Below are positions 27,035 to 38,449 of a stretch of 64,000 bases of DNA, piece after piece. The notes below the pieces were generated by a model. It was not told the DNA's origin and searched no databases. It was given only the letters and a program-made list of their open reading frames with translations. Position numbers and translations under genes: made by a program. Every line of letters begins with the position of its first letter. Position 1 is the stretch's first letter. Source of the stretch: Monocercomonoides exilis (Eukaryota; Preaxostyla; Oxymonadida; Polymastigidae); contig LSRY02000029.1 of the NCBI GenBank assembly GCA_001643675.2, positions 496,001-560,000 on the forward strand. Direction: 5' to 3'.

Positions 27035-28181
27035 ATGTCTACAAAAGATACATCAGCAGAAGGAGAAGAAGAACAGTATACAACAATTCAATTTAGATCA
27101 TCAGAAGGTGATGTTGTCGGTGCTCCTTTAGTAGTCCCGAAAAACTTCACTTCAGTAGATCTTGAACAGGTGCTGAATCAAACTCTTGAAAATGTATGAA
27201 AGTTAAACAAATCAAATTGAGATTTTAATTAAATTTATTATTCATTATTTTTACAGACTGATGCAGTTCCTTACACTTTTTGGGTGAAAGGAAAAGAAAT
27301 TAAAGGAACAATTGGTGAATCTTTGATTAAAGGTGGTATAGCCAGCAGTGAAACAACGACTCCTGTGACTTATCTGCCTCAAGCACTTTTTAGGGTTTTG
27401 CCTGTTACCAGATGCACTGCCGAACTTCCTGGACATGAAGCTCCTGTTCTGACAATGCAATTCAGTCCGGATGGTTCAATTTTAGCAACGGGATCCGGAG
27501 ACAAAACTATGCGCCTTTGGGATATGTATACTTCTACTCCTCTTGAAACGTGTTCTGGTCATCGTAGTAGTGTTTTAAGCGTTAAGTGGTCTCCAGATGG
27601 AGAGAAAGTTGCCTCTGGGGGTGAAGATGGAGATGTTAGAATTTGGGATAGAGATGGAAAGCAAACAAAATTATTCCATGGTCATTCGAAGTGGATTAAT
27701 GGTTTAAGTTGGGAGCCATTTCATCTTAATCCCCAATGCCAATTGATTGTTTCAGCATCAAAGGATACAACTGCTAAAATTTGGAATGTGTCAAATGGTC
27801 GTTGCGAAGCAACGCTTAGTGGGCACAAGCAGTCAGTGTCATGCATTTGCTGGGGTGGGCGAGGTGTCATTTACACAGGTTCTCACGATGGAAATATATT
27901 TATGTGGGATGGAGCAACTGGTGCTCATTTAGGGCAGTTTGGCAGGCAACGAAGCCATTCGCATTGGGTGAACACGCTTGCTGTCAGTACAGACTATGCA
28001 CTTCGTGTTGGTCCATATGATGAAGATGGTCAGAAAAAGACTGTTTTAAGCGAAGCAAGAGAAGACGCTTGGTGGAGGTATAAGAACTGTGTCGAAGGGG
28101 AAGGAATGGGAAGAAATCGATCAAAGAAAGATTCATCATCATCATCTGCCACACCTTCTTCTTCTTCTTCTCCACTTGATG

Positions 28182-28214
<33 letters not shown>

Positions 28215-28762
28215 CTTCTCCTTTATCAGCAACTGCAATGGCATCTTCCTTATCCTCATGCGAGCGTGTGCTCACTGGAAGTGATGATTTCACGCTGTGC
28301 CTGTGGGATCCTCGCACTCCAAAAGACCCAATCAAGCGGATGACTGGCCATCAGGGCGTAGTGAACTGTGTATCATTCTCTCCTGATGGGCGTTTTATTG
28401 CCTCAGCCTCTTTTGACCGTACAGTGCGTGTTTGGGATGGAGTGGGCGGTGGACTTGTGGGTGTGCTGAGAGGACATACTGGAAAGTGCTACATGGTTTC
28501 TTGGTCTGCTGATTCGCGCCTTATCCTCAGCTGCTCTCAGGACTCTACAGCCAAAGTTTGGTCGAAAAAGGACATGGAGTTTGCGCATGATTTGCCTGGG
28601 CACTCAGATGAAGTGTATGCAATTGATTGGAGCCCCGATGGAGAAAGGGCTGCATCAGGCGGAAAAGACAAATCAGTAAGAATGTTTGCTTTTTCTTTTT
28701 GTAATCATAATAATTGTTTTATTATTTATGCAATTTGTATTTCTTTCAGATGGCGAAGTTAA
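27035..28762 (+). CDS. NLE1: Notchless homolog / Rsa4-type WD40 ribosome assembly factor
   Basis: In other eukaryotes NLE/Rsa4 sits on pre-60S particles and is pulled off by the Rea1/Midasin AAA ATPase. Exon 1 is 27035-27193 and exon 2 starts at 27257; the intron is 63 nt (GTATGA...TTTTTACAG, phase 0). The N-terminal NLE (MIDAS-interacting) domain reads IQFRSSEGDVVGAPLVVP. The linker YLPQALFRVLPVTRCTAEL is typical of the family. WD blades follow (GHEAPVLTMQFSPDG, GHSKWINGLSWEP, HWVNTLAVSTDYALR, GSDDFTLCLWDP, GHSDEVYAIDWSPDG), closely matching NLE1 order. A roughly 40-residue poly-Ser insertion interrupts the loop before the GSDDFTL blade. The C-terminus is odd: the expected Leu/Val-Arg-Ile-Trp-Arg end is replaced by a hydrophobic tail, then FRWRS. 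A possible last intron (28676-28749, GTAAGA...TTTCTTTCAG) does not restore the family ending either. Confidence 0.93.
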
Positions 28763-29186
28763 TTATTCATAAGATAAATAATTCATTTCAAATAAGATTA
28801 TCACTTCAAATTCTTTCTTTTTCAACCAAAAAACAAATTAAAATTTTGCATGTCTGAATAACTTTTGTGTAAATAAAAAGGAGTGATGTGTAAAGCTTTT
28901 CAAAAAATATTTCTGAAAAGCATTTACCACAAAATGGTAATAAAAGACTTAAATAAAAAAGCTTGATTTCGTGCTTATGCACGAAGAGTGACAATACTTC
29001 AGGAATAGCACAAACAGGGGACAAAGTTTGTGTATTCAACAAAATAATCTCATAATAATTCAAATTCAATAAAACAATTGAAATAATAATACAAATTAAA
29101 AAATAATTATAAGCGAATATAACGGTTTACAGGATAAAATAAAAATTTTAAATCATTCATAATAAGAACGAGGAGCAACAACTCGT
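28763..29186. other. Convergent 3' intergenic region (NLE / NDP kinase)
   Basis: About 424 bp of AT-rich sequence between two genes pointing toward each other. It would hold both 3' ends, and AATAAA-like hexamers occur on both strands. I see no gene or repeat in it. If the alternative last NLE intron is used, the NLE frame would run to about 28854. Confidence 0.5.
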
Positions 29187-29843
29187 TCACTCAAATAATT
29201 TTGAGGATAACATGATTGGCGGAAGGAATGAATTTGCCCTTTTCGAATTTCCAAAAAAGAAATTGATTTCCCTTTCCGCGTCTTCCATTGATGCACTTCC
29301 ATGAACAGCATTGCGCTGTCCATTCAGCCCATAAATTGCTCGAATTGTGTTTGGGGCTGTTGATCTGGCAACTTCAGAGTTAGTTGGACCAATCAAGGCT
29401 CTCCATTTTGATACAGCGTTTTCTTGAGATAGGGCAAGAGCCAAAACTGGGCCAGAACTCATGAATTCAACAAGCGATTCATAAAAAGGCTTTCCTTTAT
29501 GCTCTTCATAAAAAAGAGATGCTTTCTCACGTGTTAATCTCTCCACTTTGCTTTGGACAACTGTGAAATTTGCTTGACGGATGATGCTTAAAATTTCGTT
29601 TCTGTTAGCGAATGCATCAGGTTTTATCATTGCAAATGTTGTGAAATTAGATTTCGCACGAAACGGTTCAGGATCAAAATCTAAAAGATCATCACTCTCA
29701 GTTTGCAATGAATCGAGCCATCTTGTAAGCGAGAAGCCTTTTGTCAGTACTCTTTCGAGAGAGCCAGTTGCGATGGCAACTAAAAGAAACGCCTGGATGA
29801 TCGCCGTTTGTGGTTAAAATCCTGATCTACCCATTGTGCGCAT
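29187..29843 (-). CDS. Nucleoside diphosphate kinase domain protein (201 aa)
   Basis: NDP kinases transfer phosphate from ATP to NDPs through a phospho-histidine. The domain is complete: FAMIKPDAF at its start, KPFYESLVEFMSSGPVLAL, IRAIYGLNGQRNAVHGS containing the catalytic His, then AEREINFFF. Spacing and wording (SIIRQANFTVVQ, MSSGP, AEREI) look closer to the NME5/NME7 flagellar group than to housekeeping NDK; that subgroup is an inference. The long open frame has no ATG before the domain, so an upstream exon is needed. I propose a 13-nt first exon (29831-29843), a 51-nt intron (29780-29830, GTAGAT...TTTCTTTTAG) and exon 2 at 29187-29779, giving about 48 residues before the domain. An alternative start is the ATG ending at 29858 with a later donor. 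Its neighbour at 30056 is divergent, 212 bp away. Confidence 0.87.
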
Positions 29844-30055
29844 CTCGCACCCATCCTTTATTTTATCAGAATAAACATTGCTCATTTTGGAAGCTAAATT
29901 GTATTTATCCGGTTGCAATTTTGTTTGGAGAACATAAATTTTCGATTAGATTATTTTGGTATTTCTTCGGCAAGTGGTATTGAAAAAATGAACCTTGGTT
30001 TGAATATTCGTTAAATCGTTAATATTCGAGTTCATAAATTAACTATAACATTTTA

Positions 30056-33000
30056 ATGAAAGATGATACGTTCATTTTTGGGTTCAGCTTCTTTTTTCTT
30101 TGCTGCATGATTGTTCTTTACGTTTCATATTTGGTTTTACTGATAAAAAAGATGAAATTATTTTCGGAGCTAAGAGACTATTGTAAATGGCTCATATGGA
30201 AGCCTCTGCCAAGCCCTTTAAATGTTGAGTCTCAAATTAAAAAGGTAACATCATGCATTGAGGTTTGTGGAAGAATATGTTTTTTATCTAAGAATTGAAA
30301 TTTTTTGTTTTTTCACTAAAGACAATGTCTCTGGCTTCTCATCTTCAGTACACATCTTCTTCTCAATCATCTATTAAATCTGTCATGTCATTGCTTAAGC
30401 CTGTTGTTATTCATACTCCAAAAGCTGTTGAGCGGGCAATTAAAAATGATTTACCTTCGAATGATAAAGTTATATGGATTGAACGGGACTACAGTACATG
30501 TTCTACTATCCTTTCTCCATTGAATGTTGCGTCTGAAGAATTAAATATTGATTCGTCAATTCTTCAAAGCTCAGTTATGAGTTCATCCAATTCTTCATTC
30601 ACTCGATTGAAATCGAAGTCCATTATTTCTCATCTTTCAAAAACACCTTTATCTCTCCGTCCTCTTCTTGCTAAGCTTTCGTGCCAGTACAATTTACCGC
30701 AACAGCAACAGTTTCAAAGAGGCAATGATCAAGAAAGCTCAAATCCACTTCCACAAATGAATCAGCAGATAAGCACTCAATCTATAAGCTTTGTGGATGC
30801 TAGTTGTGAATCAGTAGGCGCTTCAACACAACAACAATCTGTTACTACCGATTTGCATCATGAATCTCATCGTCCGACGAAAAATAAGATTTTGTCTGCT
30901 GCTTCAACATTCTTTTCAACCATTTTTCTCTTCCCTCTGTTTCAAAATGTAATGATTCGCATTTTCCCTCCGGCTCCGTCTTTGCCTGCATATGCCATCC
31001 CATCCTCTAAAATAGCTTCTGCTTCGTTGTCTTCTTATGACTCAAGCCCTTCATCAGAAGTTGAAAGCGATCGAAACGAAGGAAAGCTTCCACGAGCAAT
31101 TGCAGAGCTCACAAACAGCAAAGACATTCAACAGCCGATGTATCCATTGGAATACACATCTCAGTTCTTCATTTCATTCTTCGTTTTGGCCTTGCTGTGT
31201 ATTATTGTGCTGGCTGCCGTCATGTCTTTTGTGATTGTTCCTTTCTTCCGTCCATATTCTGTTGAAAGCACATCTTCTGCTCTCTCAATTATCCCAACTG
31301 AAACATTACATGACACTTTTGAACCACACATCGGAACCAATTCATTTGAGGTTACTAATAATTTGGATCATTTGCCTGAAGAAGGAGTGAATTCAAGAGA
31401 GATCGATTCAACGCAAAAGTCTGATGATCAAAAGGAAAACTCTTCTTCTTCTTCTTCTTCTTCTTCTTCTTCTTCTTCTTCTTCTTCTTCTTCCTCTTCC
31501 TCTTCCTCTTCTTCTACTACTACTACTCAGCATTATTCCTTCGGTTTCCGCACCTTTCTCCTTGTCTTGTCAATTGCCTGCTCGATGCTTCTCTTCTTCC
31601 TTTTGTGTGTCACACTCTCTCACATCCACGAAGCACGTGCCAGTCTCAACACTCAGCCAGTCTTCTCTTTCTTCTCTTTCTCTCTGAGCGGAGTGCTTCG
31701 GCTGCACCGCGTCTCTATCAAGCGCCGCCCACCAGAAGAGACACGAAGACTGCTGAAGGAGAAGAAGATGCTGAGGCAACGAATGAGAGAGAGCGAAAAT
31801 GATGCACAGAATGTGGAGAAGAGAAGAAGCTATGGAAAAGAAGGGAAGGCTGATCAGACAGAAACAGCACATCTAAACAGAGCAAGATTGATGATGAATG
31901 TTGAGACAGGAAAGCAAAAGAGCAGCTCGTCAAATAAACACGCCAGAACCAGAAAGAGGAGCAGAGGCCGTTCGCATTCTCAGAGAGAGAGAATGCGCCA
32001 TTTGACAGACATGTCAATCAACGGGGACTCGATTGACTGGCAGCTGACAGACACGCTGTTGGACGATGCGTATGTGTTTCTGAGTGAGAAGGAGTATGCA
32101 GAGTATGTGGCCGACCTCGAAAACCCGAATGATGCAGGTTCGGCTGAAGTGAAGAGGCTGAATGGGGAAATGGCATATGATTTGAATGAAGTGCAGACAG
32201 AGCAGAGTGAAAGAGAAGGAAATGGCGCGGGCAAGACAGAAATGAACAGCTCAATCAGCACTTTACAGTCAACAACGACATCAACGGCTTCATCAGCTTC
32301 TGATGCTGCTTCTCCTTCAACTTCTGCTATTTCTTCTTCTTCCTCCTCTTCTTCTGCCTCATCGGATGTCAAAGGCATCAGACAAGATGCACATCTCTTG
32401 CCTCGCAGAAGGACAAAAGTGACATCTTCCTCTTTGCCTGTGTTCTCCACCTCTCCAATTGTCAACACAGAAACCATTGCAGAACTGCCTTTACTCGCTT
32501 TTCAGCAGAAAATGAAGCAGATTTTGAGTCTCTCAGCGCCAAAGGAGCAGACACCCAGTGAACGAAGCAAAGCGAAAATTGACAGCCCACAAAGGAATCT
32601 TACTGATGGCAAGCCAAAAGGAGTGCAAAGTTTATCCAAAACCAGCAATTTCTCACCAAATTCATCTTCAGTCTCTGAATTGTCGTCATCCATGCGCAGT
32701 ATCAAGTACTCAGATTCTGCCCAGCTGATCCGCCCAGCCAAGTCAGCCACTGCACTTTCACAGAAAATACCTTCCGTTGGACTGGATCAGAGCACTTCAG
32801 ACAGCTCTTCTCTTGTTGGAATGAAGAGCAATGAGGAGCATTCTCCAATGCTCACGATTGATCTACCATCACAACTGGATGATTGTGACGACCTCGACAT
32901 CACAACAAGGCCGTTTGATGCGAGTCCGATTGGACATTCAGACGAAGAGAACGAAAGAGGGAAGCTGCTGGACAAGCAGATGGGGAGAGGAGAGGATGGG

Positions 33001-34578
33001 CACAGCTTTGATTCAGAGAGCGAGCAGGATGAGGAAAAAGAGAAGGAGAAGGAGAAGGAACCAAAGGAGAAAGAGAAAGAGAAGAAGAAGAAAAGTAAAT
33101 CAAAGAAGAAAGAGAAAGAGAAAGAGAAAGAGAAAGAGAAAGAGAAAGAGAAAGAGCAATCGAAGAGCCAACAAGAGATCAACGAAGACTCGTTCAACGA
33201 CAGCAAGTCAGATGAGTCGTCTGCCTTCAGCAATTCAGAGGACGAGTCGAGCTTCAACGACGAGAGCCAGATTCTGAAGACGAAGCACCGCTATCAGAAG
33301 ACTATCCAACAAACTGACGACATTCTCACTCGAATCAACTCAGCAGACGATTGGGATGAGACCTCGCCAAAGACGATGATTCCTCTGGCTGAATCACTGC
33401 TGGCTCTGAAGAATGCTCAGTTGGCTTCATCTTTATCATCATCTTCTTCTTCTTCCTCCTCCTCCTCCTCTTCCTCTTCTGCCATTGTTGAGTTCTCTCC
33501 TCCATTGAAAATCGCACAAAGCAGGCCACTCCCTGGCGTGCATGCCATCACACCCTCAGACTCCCCCTCTCTTCCAATGGGCTCCTTCACCCTGACTGCC
33601 TCGTCCACTGCTCCTTCCTCCTTCGGCGCTTCAATCTCTTCTCCCACCCCTGCACACACCCCGTCCTCCCGCACACCCTCCAGACAGAGTTCAGTCTCTT
33701 CTCTCTCCACAACTGCTGCCCTGCCAAGTTCTCCCCCTCTTCTCCTCTTCATTTCTGTCGTTGCTTCGCCTTCTGAACCAGAATTCGACTGCAGCGGCAC
33801 TTTTGAGCACGAATTGTCTCCTTCATTATCGTGCGTCCAGGCATTTCCCACAGAAAATCCATGTTCACCTTCTGCAGTTGCAATTAACCCGATTGCTACT
33901 TCTGGAACAGGATCTTCGGATTCTTCATCTTCATCATCATCGTCGTCATATTCTTCTTCTTCTGAAAATGATGCTTCAACACTTTCTCATATGCTACCTT
34001 CTTCTTCAGCATCCTTTTCATCCTCCTCCTCCTCTTCTTCTTCTTCTTCTTCTTCTTCTCCCTCATTTGCATCATGTCAATCATCAGCTGTTGGCTCTGC
34101 CCCTTTCTCTCAGCCTGGCTATGTGGAGATAACAACACCAGCCAGCTTATCTTCATTCAGCACAGGCAATTCAGCTGCCTCTGCAAACTCTCTCTTCAGC
34201 TATCCCCCCACATCTCCTTATGTCATCCGCCTGCCGACTCTTCTCTCTGTCCAGTTGGAATGCCTTCTGAAGATCGTCTGTCAGAACTATGTCCCTGTGC
34301 CCATCCCTCGTCTCCGTCTCCTCTACTCTTCCATCTTCCCCAGCTCTTCTGTCTCTTCCCCTACTCCAACTGCCCCTCGTTCTGCCTCTTTTTCCTCTTC
34401 TCGGCTGGCTGAGTCATCTTCGACTCCTTTCCCTTCCGGCCACTTCCAGTCTGCCTTCTCATATGCCACTTCTTCTGTCTCCAACCCCCGCACACCTCAT
34501 TTCTATCGGCCATACACTCCCTCTCAATATCGCATCATGGTCTCTTCTCCCACCCCTCAGTTGCTTCTCTCTTCTTCT

Positions 34579-34609
<31 letters not shown>

Positions 34610-36435
34610 TCTATTCCAGTCGGTCTTCAGCCACCACGCCCATATTCGGAATGTCGTATCCTTCTTCTTTTATTCCCTTCTCCATCGCCAAGAACACCTC
34701 TCCTTGTGTCACTCATTCACAGCCACTTCAACAGTTCACCCCTCATCTTCCATCTGAAATACGCTCCACTTTGTCTACTTTGGATGCTGACCCTCTTTCT
34801 GCCTCATATTCTCATCAAGGCCATCCGGCAAGCTATCAAATATCAACTAATTTGACTTCCACTTCTGTGTCGGCTTCTTCTTTGTCTTCAGCTTCTTCCA
34901 CAAATATCGCATCTCCTTCAATGGCATCATCGTCATCATCGTCATTGTCTTCTTCTTCTTCTTCATTTTCTTCTTCATTACAGTCGTCTCAATCAACAGC
35001 TTCTGTTATCAATGCCACAAACGACTCTTCACCAACAACTGAACATTCAAGTCCATCGCCTTCTGTTTCTCTCTCTCTTTCTCTCCAAAATGTGTCTGAT
35101 GAATCAGCCATCACAAAAGAGGAAAACATTCCCCGATCCTCCAGCACTCCACTTGCATCTTCAAACAGACAAGAAGCAGGCGCCATGTCTCTGCAGTATG
35201 AAACTGTTCCTTCGTCATTTCAAAGCACCACTCAGATTCAGACGCATCAACCTTCTCAAAAGCAAATCAAAGATTCATTTGCACCTTTGCAAAAAAGCTC
35301 AACAATTTCCTTTTCTTCATCTGCTGCACACAAAAAGCATCAACCTGATTCTGATCTGCTCAGCGAGCCTTCACTGGAATTGTCTGAGAGGCAGAAAGGC
35401 AGCCGGAAGAGTGTCACCATCCAGTCTCAACCTGTGCGCCCATCCACACGCAGACCACAGCCTGTGTTTGCTGGGCATTCGTCTTCTTCTCACCATTCGT
35501 TTTTGCACGCTCCTCTGCCAACAACACTTGCAGATGACGAGTCTCTGACTTTCTCAGCCATAGGAGACTATCTGAAGACAGACAAGGGATACACAAGAGA
35601 GAACTTGGCACAGAAGAGCAGGGCAGAATCGTCTGAGCAGCAGAAAGCAGAGAAAGTTGCATTGGAAACGATGCAAAAGCCGATCGGGACAGAATGGATG
35701 GAATCAATCAACACGAACTGCCTCGGCCGGAACAACCGTTCTGGCTATGCAACTGCACAGACAACCAGAAAAGACACAGAAGACAGCAAAGAAGATGCAC
35801 CAGAGGTGTTGAGTGATGCTGAGACAGACGGCGAGTATCTGTCAATGAGCCATTCGAAAGCATCAGGCAGCTCATCTTTTTTGCAGCATCTGCATCAGAA
35901 GACGAGGATGCTCCGATATCTCGAGCCACAGGCAGGCGATTGGTCGGGTATCATTCCACTGAAAAGTATGAACGCACAGCCAGATGCTGCAGGAAGTGGA
36001 GAGACACTTGGACTGATTGCTGGCGGAGATGAGGAAGAAGAGACGGAAGGGGGGAGCGATGTTGTGTATGCACGTTATGATTATGAGAATGACAATGATA
36101 TGAACAGAGGAGCTTCTTATTTCGGTGAAGAAGACGGTGAAGAAGACAACGGAGAGTCGAAAAAAGGTGCATTTGCGTCTTCTTCTTCTTCGAATGCATC
36201 TGCTTTAAATGCTTCGCTTTTTGTGTCTCCAACTTCTCCATTCAGACAGTTCTCACCTCGTCGTCCATTGGACACACACAAGTCGTTGTCTAATCTGTCC
36301 TCTAAGCACAAAGCTGATGCCACAGGCGCTGAAGAGGAGTCGAGAATGCTCCAAGAACATGTTGCCAATGCACAGGGTGATGTGGATAGCGATAAGGCTG
36401 TTTCTATTTGGGGAATGAATAGCCAAGTGAAATAG
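30056..36435 (+). CDS. Membrane-anchored serine-rich protein, 2,100 aa, unknown function
   Basis: Not recognised. Exon 1 (30056-30244, 63 codons) joins exon 2 (30322-36435) across a 77-nt intron (GTAACA...TTTCACTAAAG, phase 0). Hydrophobic segments are at about residues 6-31 (signal anchor or first span), 255-281 (weaker), 341-372 and 472-501. A run of 25 Ser residues plus four Thr lies between the last two spans. The remaining roughly 1,600 residues are hydrophilic: a basic KKRR/RGRSHS patch, a long Lys-Glu array, many poly-Ser tracts and acidic Asp/Glu patches. A short island (SVQLECLLKIVCQNYVPVPI, near residue 1370) looks folded. Topology suggests an N-terminal membrane domain with a long disordered cytosolic or lumenal tail. 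It stops at TAG. Starting at the ATG at 30328 would drop the first span. Confidence 0.82.
31441..31515 (+). repeat. TCT/TCC triplet tract encoding 25 serines
   Basis: A near-pure TCT repeat with interspersed TCC, followed by four ACT codons, inside the serine-rich membrane protein between two predicted membrane spans. The length is divisible by three and the frame stays open, so it is translated. Similar but shorter Ser tracts recur throughout the giant proteins of this window. Confidence 0.9.
33031..33159 (+). repeat. GAGAAA microsatellite encoding a Lys-Glu array
   Basis: A purine-only tandem array, mostly the hexamer GAGAAA, encoding alternating Lys-Glu with one KKKKSKSKKK interruption. 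It would form a charged single alpha-helix-like rod within the membrane-anchored protein. Purity is highest at 33110-33155, where seven or more exact hexamers follow one another. Confidence 0.85.
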
Positions 36436-36824
36436 AAATTAACTTGGGCAAAGTAATTTTGTATTTTTTTATTTTATTTCTTATTTGTTTTCGAATTTGG
36501 GATTTGGGATTTATTTGTTTTGAATTGTATATTTTTTAATGTTGTCGCAAACATTTTCGTTTGCGATGTTTTCAGATTATTGCGTTTTATGTTTCTTTAT
36601 TTTGAGTGATCTTCTTTAGTGGTATGTCTTCTTTTTCAGAATTTTTAAGCTCTAAGTTTATTAATAAGTATTGCATATGCATAATTGTCTCTTGTACTGT
36701 AAATGTTATATCATCATGACTTTTGAAACTTGCTGACATTTTTCGACTTCCAAAAAAAACAAACTTTAATCTTTTTTTTTATTAAGAAAACAAAAACTTG
36801 ATGAAAGTGTAATGAAATGTTGAT
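36436..36824. other. Convergent 3' intergenic region
   Basis: About 389 bp of AT-rich DNA between the 3' ends of the membrane-anchored protein and the minus-strand three-exon gene. A short imperfect direct repeat (TTTGGGATTTGGGATTTATTTG) lies near 36495-36516, shortly after the TAG stop. I see no further gene. Confidence 0.5.
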
Positions 36825-37623
36825 TCATTCAGATAAGAGAGCTGTGTACTTTTCGTATTCAATGTCCTCAGATGTTTTTTCTTTCCCCATAAGGTGTGAA
36901 ATGGATTCTACAGCTTCCTTTATACTCTTCTCGATTTCTTCTTGATCAGATTGTGGAGTGCTCATAAAATGATGTTGTATATCGTGGACTTTAACCCAGA
37001 CCTAAAATAATAAATCACAGGATAGATATAATCATTAATAATCGCAAGGCTTATCAAAAAAAATTTTTTTTGAATTAATTCAAACTTTGTCGTTTATTGG
37101 CCTTCCTCCAGCACTCACAAGGACAACAGAGCAAATGGCTTGAGGATCTGCACTTTGTTTTCGTAAGACAGTTGCATCTGGATAAATCTTTTTTATTGCA
37201 GCTTCTGCAACCTCTATCATAGCTCTTCCAGATTTCGTGGTTTTGTAGCATATTGCAAAAACAAGTTGAGAATTAAATGATGGCTCTTCTTGTATTTCTA
37301 AGTAAACAAAAGAAATTATATTGCCAAACATGCAAATTTTCAAACATACGTAAACTTTGTTGATTTTCTTCTGATGACTGTTGCGATGGAAGCGTTGAGG
37401 TAACCTGCATTGATGTTGCTGAAGTGTTGTCTCCATGTGCATTAGTATTTGGATATGTACCATACATTGAATAATACCATGTGCAGTATTGCGTCCATTG
37501 TTGGAGGTAAAGTTGCATTTCTTCTTGATACTTTGTATATGCAGATATATATTCCTTAAGTTCTTTAAGTTGCTCTGCTGAAAGCTGTTCAACGGAAGTG
37601 ATTATAGACTCTTCTGTTTGCAT
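36825..37623 (-). CDS. Three-exon 220-aa protein, possible Rdx/SelW-like fold
   Basis: Exons are 37350-37623, 37086-37297 and 36825-37001. The introns are 52 nt (GTATGT...TTACTTAG) and 84 nt (GTTTGA...TTATTTTAG), and all phases agree. The N-terminal third is Gln/Tyr/Thr-rich and low in complexity (YLQQWTQYCTWYYSMYGTYP). The middle carries a compact domain, LVFAICYKTTKSGRAMIEVA, then AIKKIYPDATVL, VVLVSAGGRPINDKVWV and a final helix EIEKSIKEAVESI. This order (strand, helix, YPDA, strand, G-x-x-I-x-x-K, helix) resembles the Rdx/selenoprotein-W thioredoxin-like fold. The CxxC/CxxU redox pair is not present (only one Cys, CYKT), so a redox role is unlikely and the family call is a weak inference. 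The gene structure itself is well supported. Confidence 0.72.
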
Positions 37624-37839
37624 TTTGCAAAAGAATGTTTTTATGATTTACGTAATATGTGTGTTAATTTTAAGAAAAATAAAATTTCTTTTTAATGAAA
37701 AAAAATTATTCCGCACAAAAAAATAATCTTAAAATTTTTACCATTTTTTATTTCAGTGATAAATTGAACAAAAAGTGATGGAATAAAACAGGATAGTGAT
37801 TTTAAGATGTCATTTGCATCTGTTTCACTTTTTAACAAT

Positions 37840-38415
37840 TTATAACTCATCCTTTCTTGAATTGTTAAATCTCAATTGGGGCAATTGTTGTTTTCTGACT
37901 TTTTCATATTCTCGCAAAATCATGTTCGATGAGCAATAAAATTCTTCAACTCGGTTTTTTCGGTTGATCCAATACTTTTAAAAAAAGTCAAAACGAAAAC
38001 GAAGATTTTAAAAAAAAACCAATAAATGAGTCATACCATCTCCTGGAAACAAAATATCAACAACTTTCATGGCTTTTATTAAAGTAAGATCTAAAAGGCT
38101 TTTTATATGATTGCACAATTTCTTTTTTCCTCCTTGCAGATTGTATTCCTCAACGAATTCATCTGGGTTTTCAAGAATATCAGCAAGCGTTTTTAACTGT
38201 TCCTCATCCAAAAATTTTAGTTTGCTGGCGTAAGGAAATTTTTGATCTTGCTGAGCAATACGCTCAATAGACATCAAATAAATGAATTTTGAAAAAGATA
38301 AAACATATAATAAATTCTTTTCATTTTGATATTTATCTCCCAAGCTTTGAAATAACTTTGAATGAAGATTAGCTAATGTTTCTCCAAGTTGCTTTAATTT
38401 TTCTTGATTCGAAAA
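37840..38415 (-). CDS. Small helical protein with C-terminal KDEL, 5' end unresolved
   Basis: Not recognised. Exon 38020-38415 joins exon 37840-37974 through a 45-nt intron (GTTTTT...TTTAAAAG, phase 0). Using the more canonical nearby donor GTATGA would give a stop after nine codons, whereas the chosen donor opens 44 further codon-like residues (YWINRKNRVEEFY...). The protein is charged and mostly helical, with FPYASKLKFLDEEQLKTLAD as its most distinctive stretch. The last four residues are KDEL, the ER-retention signal, but no signal peptide is visible, so this may be chance. The exon opens at a likely acceptor (TTAAATAG) and no ATG precedes it before the divergent CFAP47-like gene, 34 bp away. 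Either translation starts at the internal ATG at 38274 (129 aa), or a first exon overlaps the neighbour antisense. Confidence 0.6.
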
Positions 38416-38449
38416 CTATTTAATTTCTTATGGATAGTATCGATCAAAA

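Noticed and set aside
33031-33159. CRISPR-like array or regulatory tandem repeat
   Set aside because: It is a coding GAGAAA microsatellite inside a long open frame with no unique spacers.
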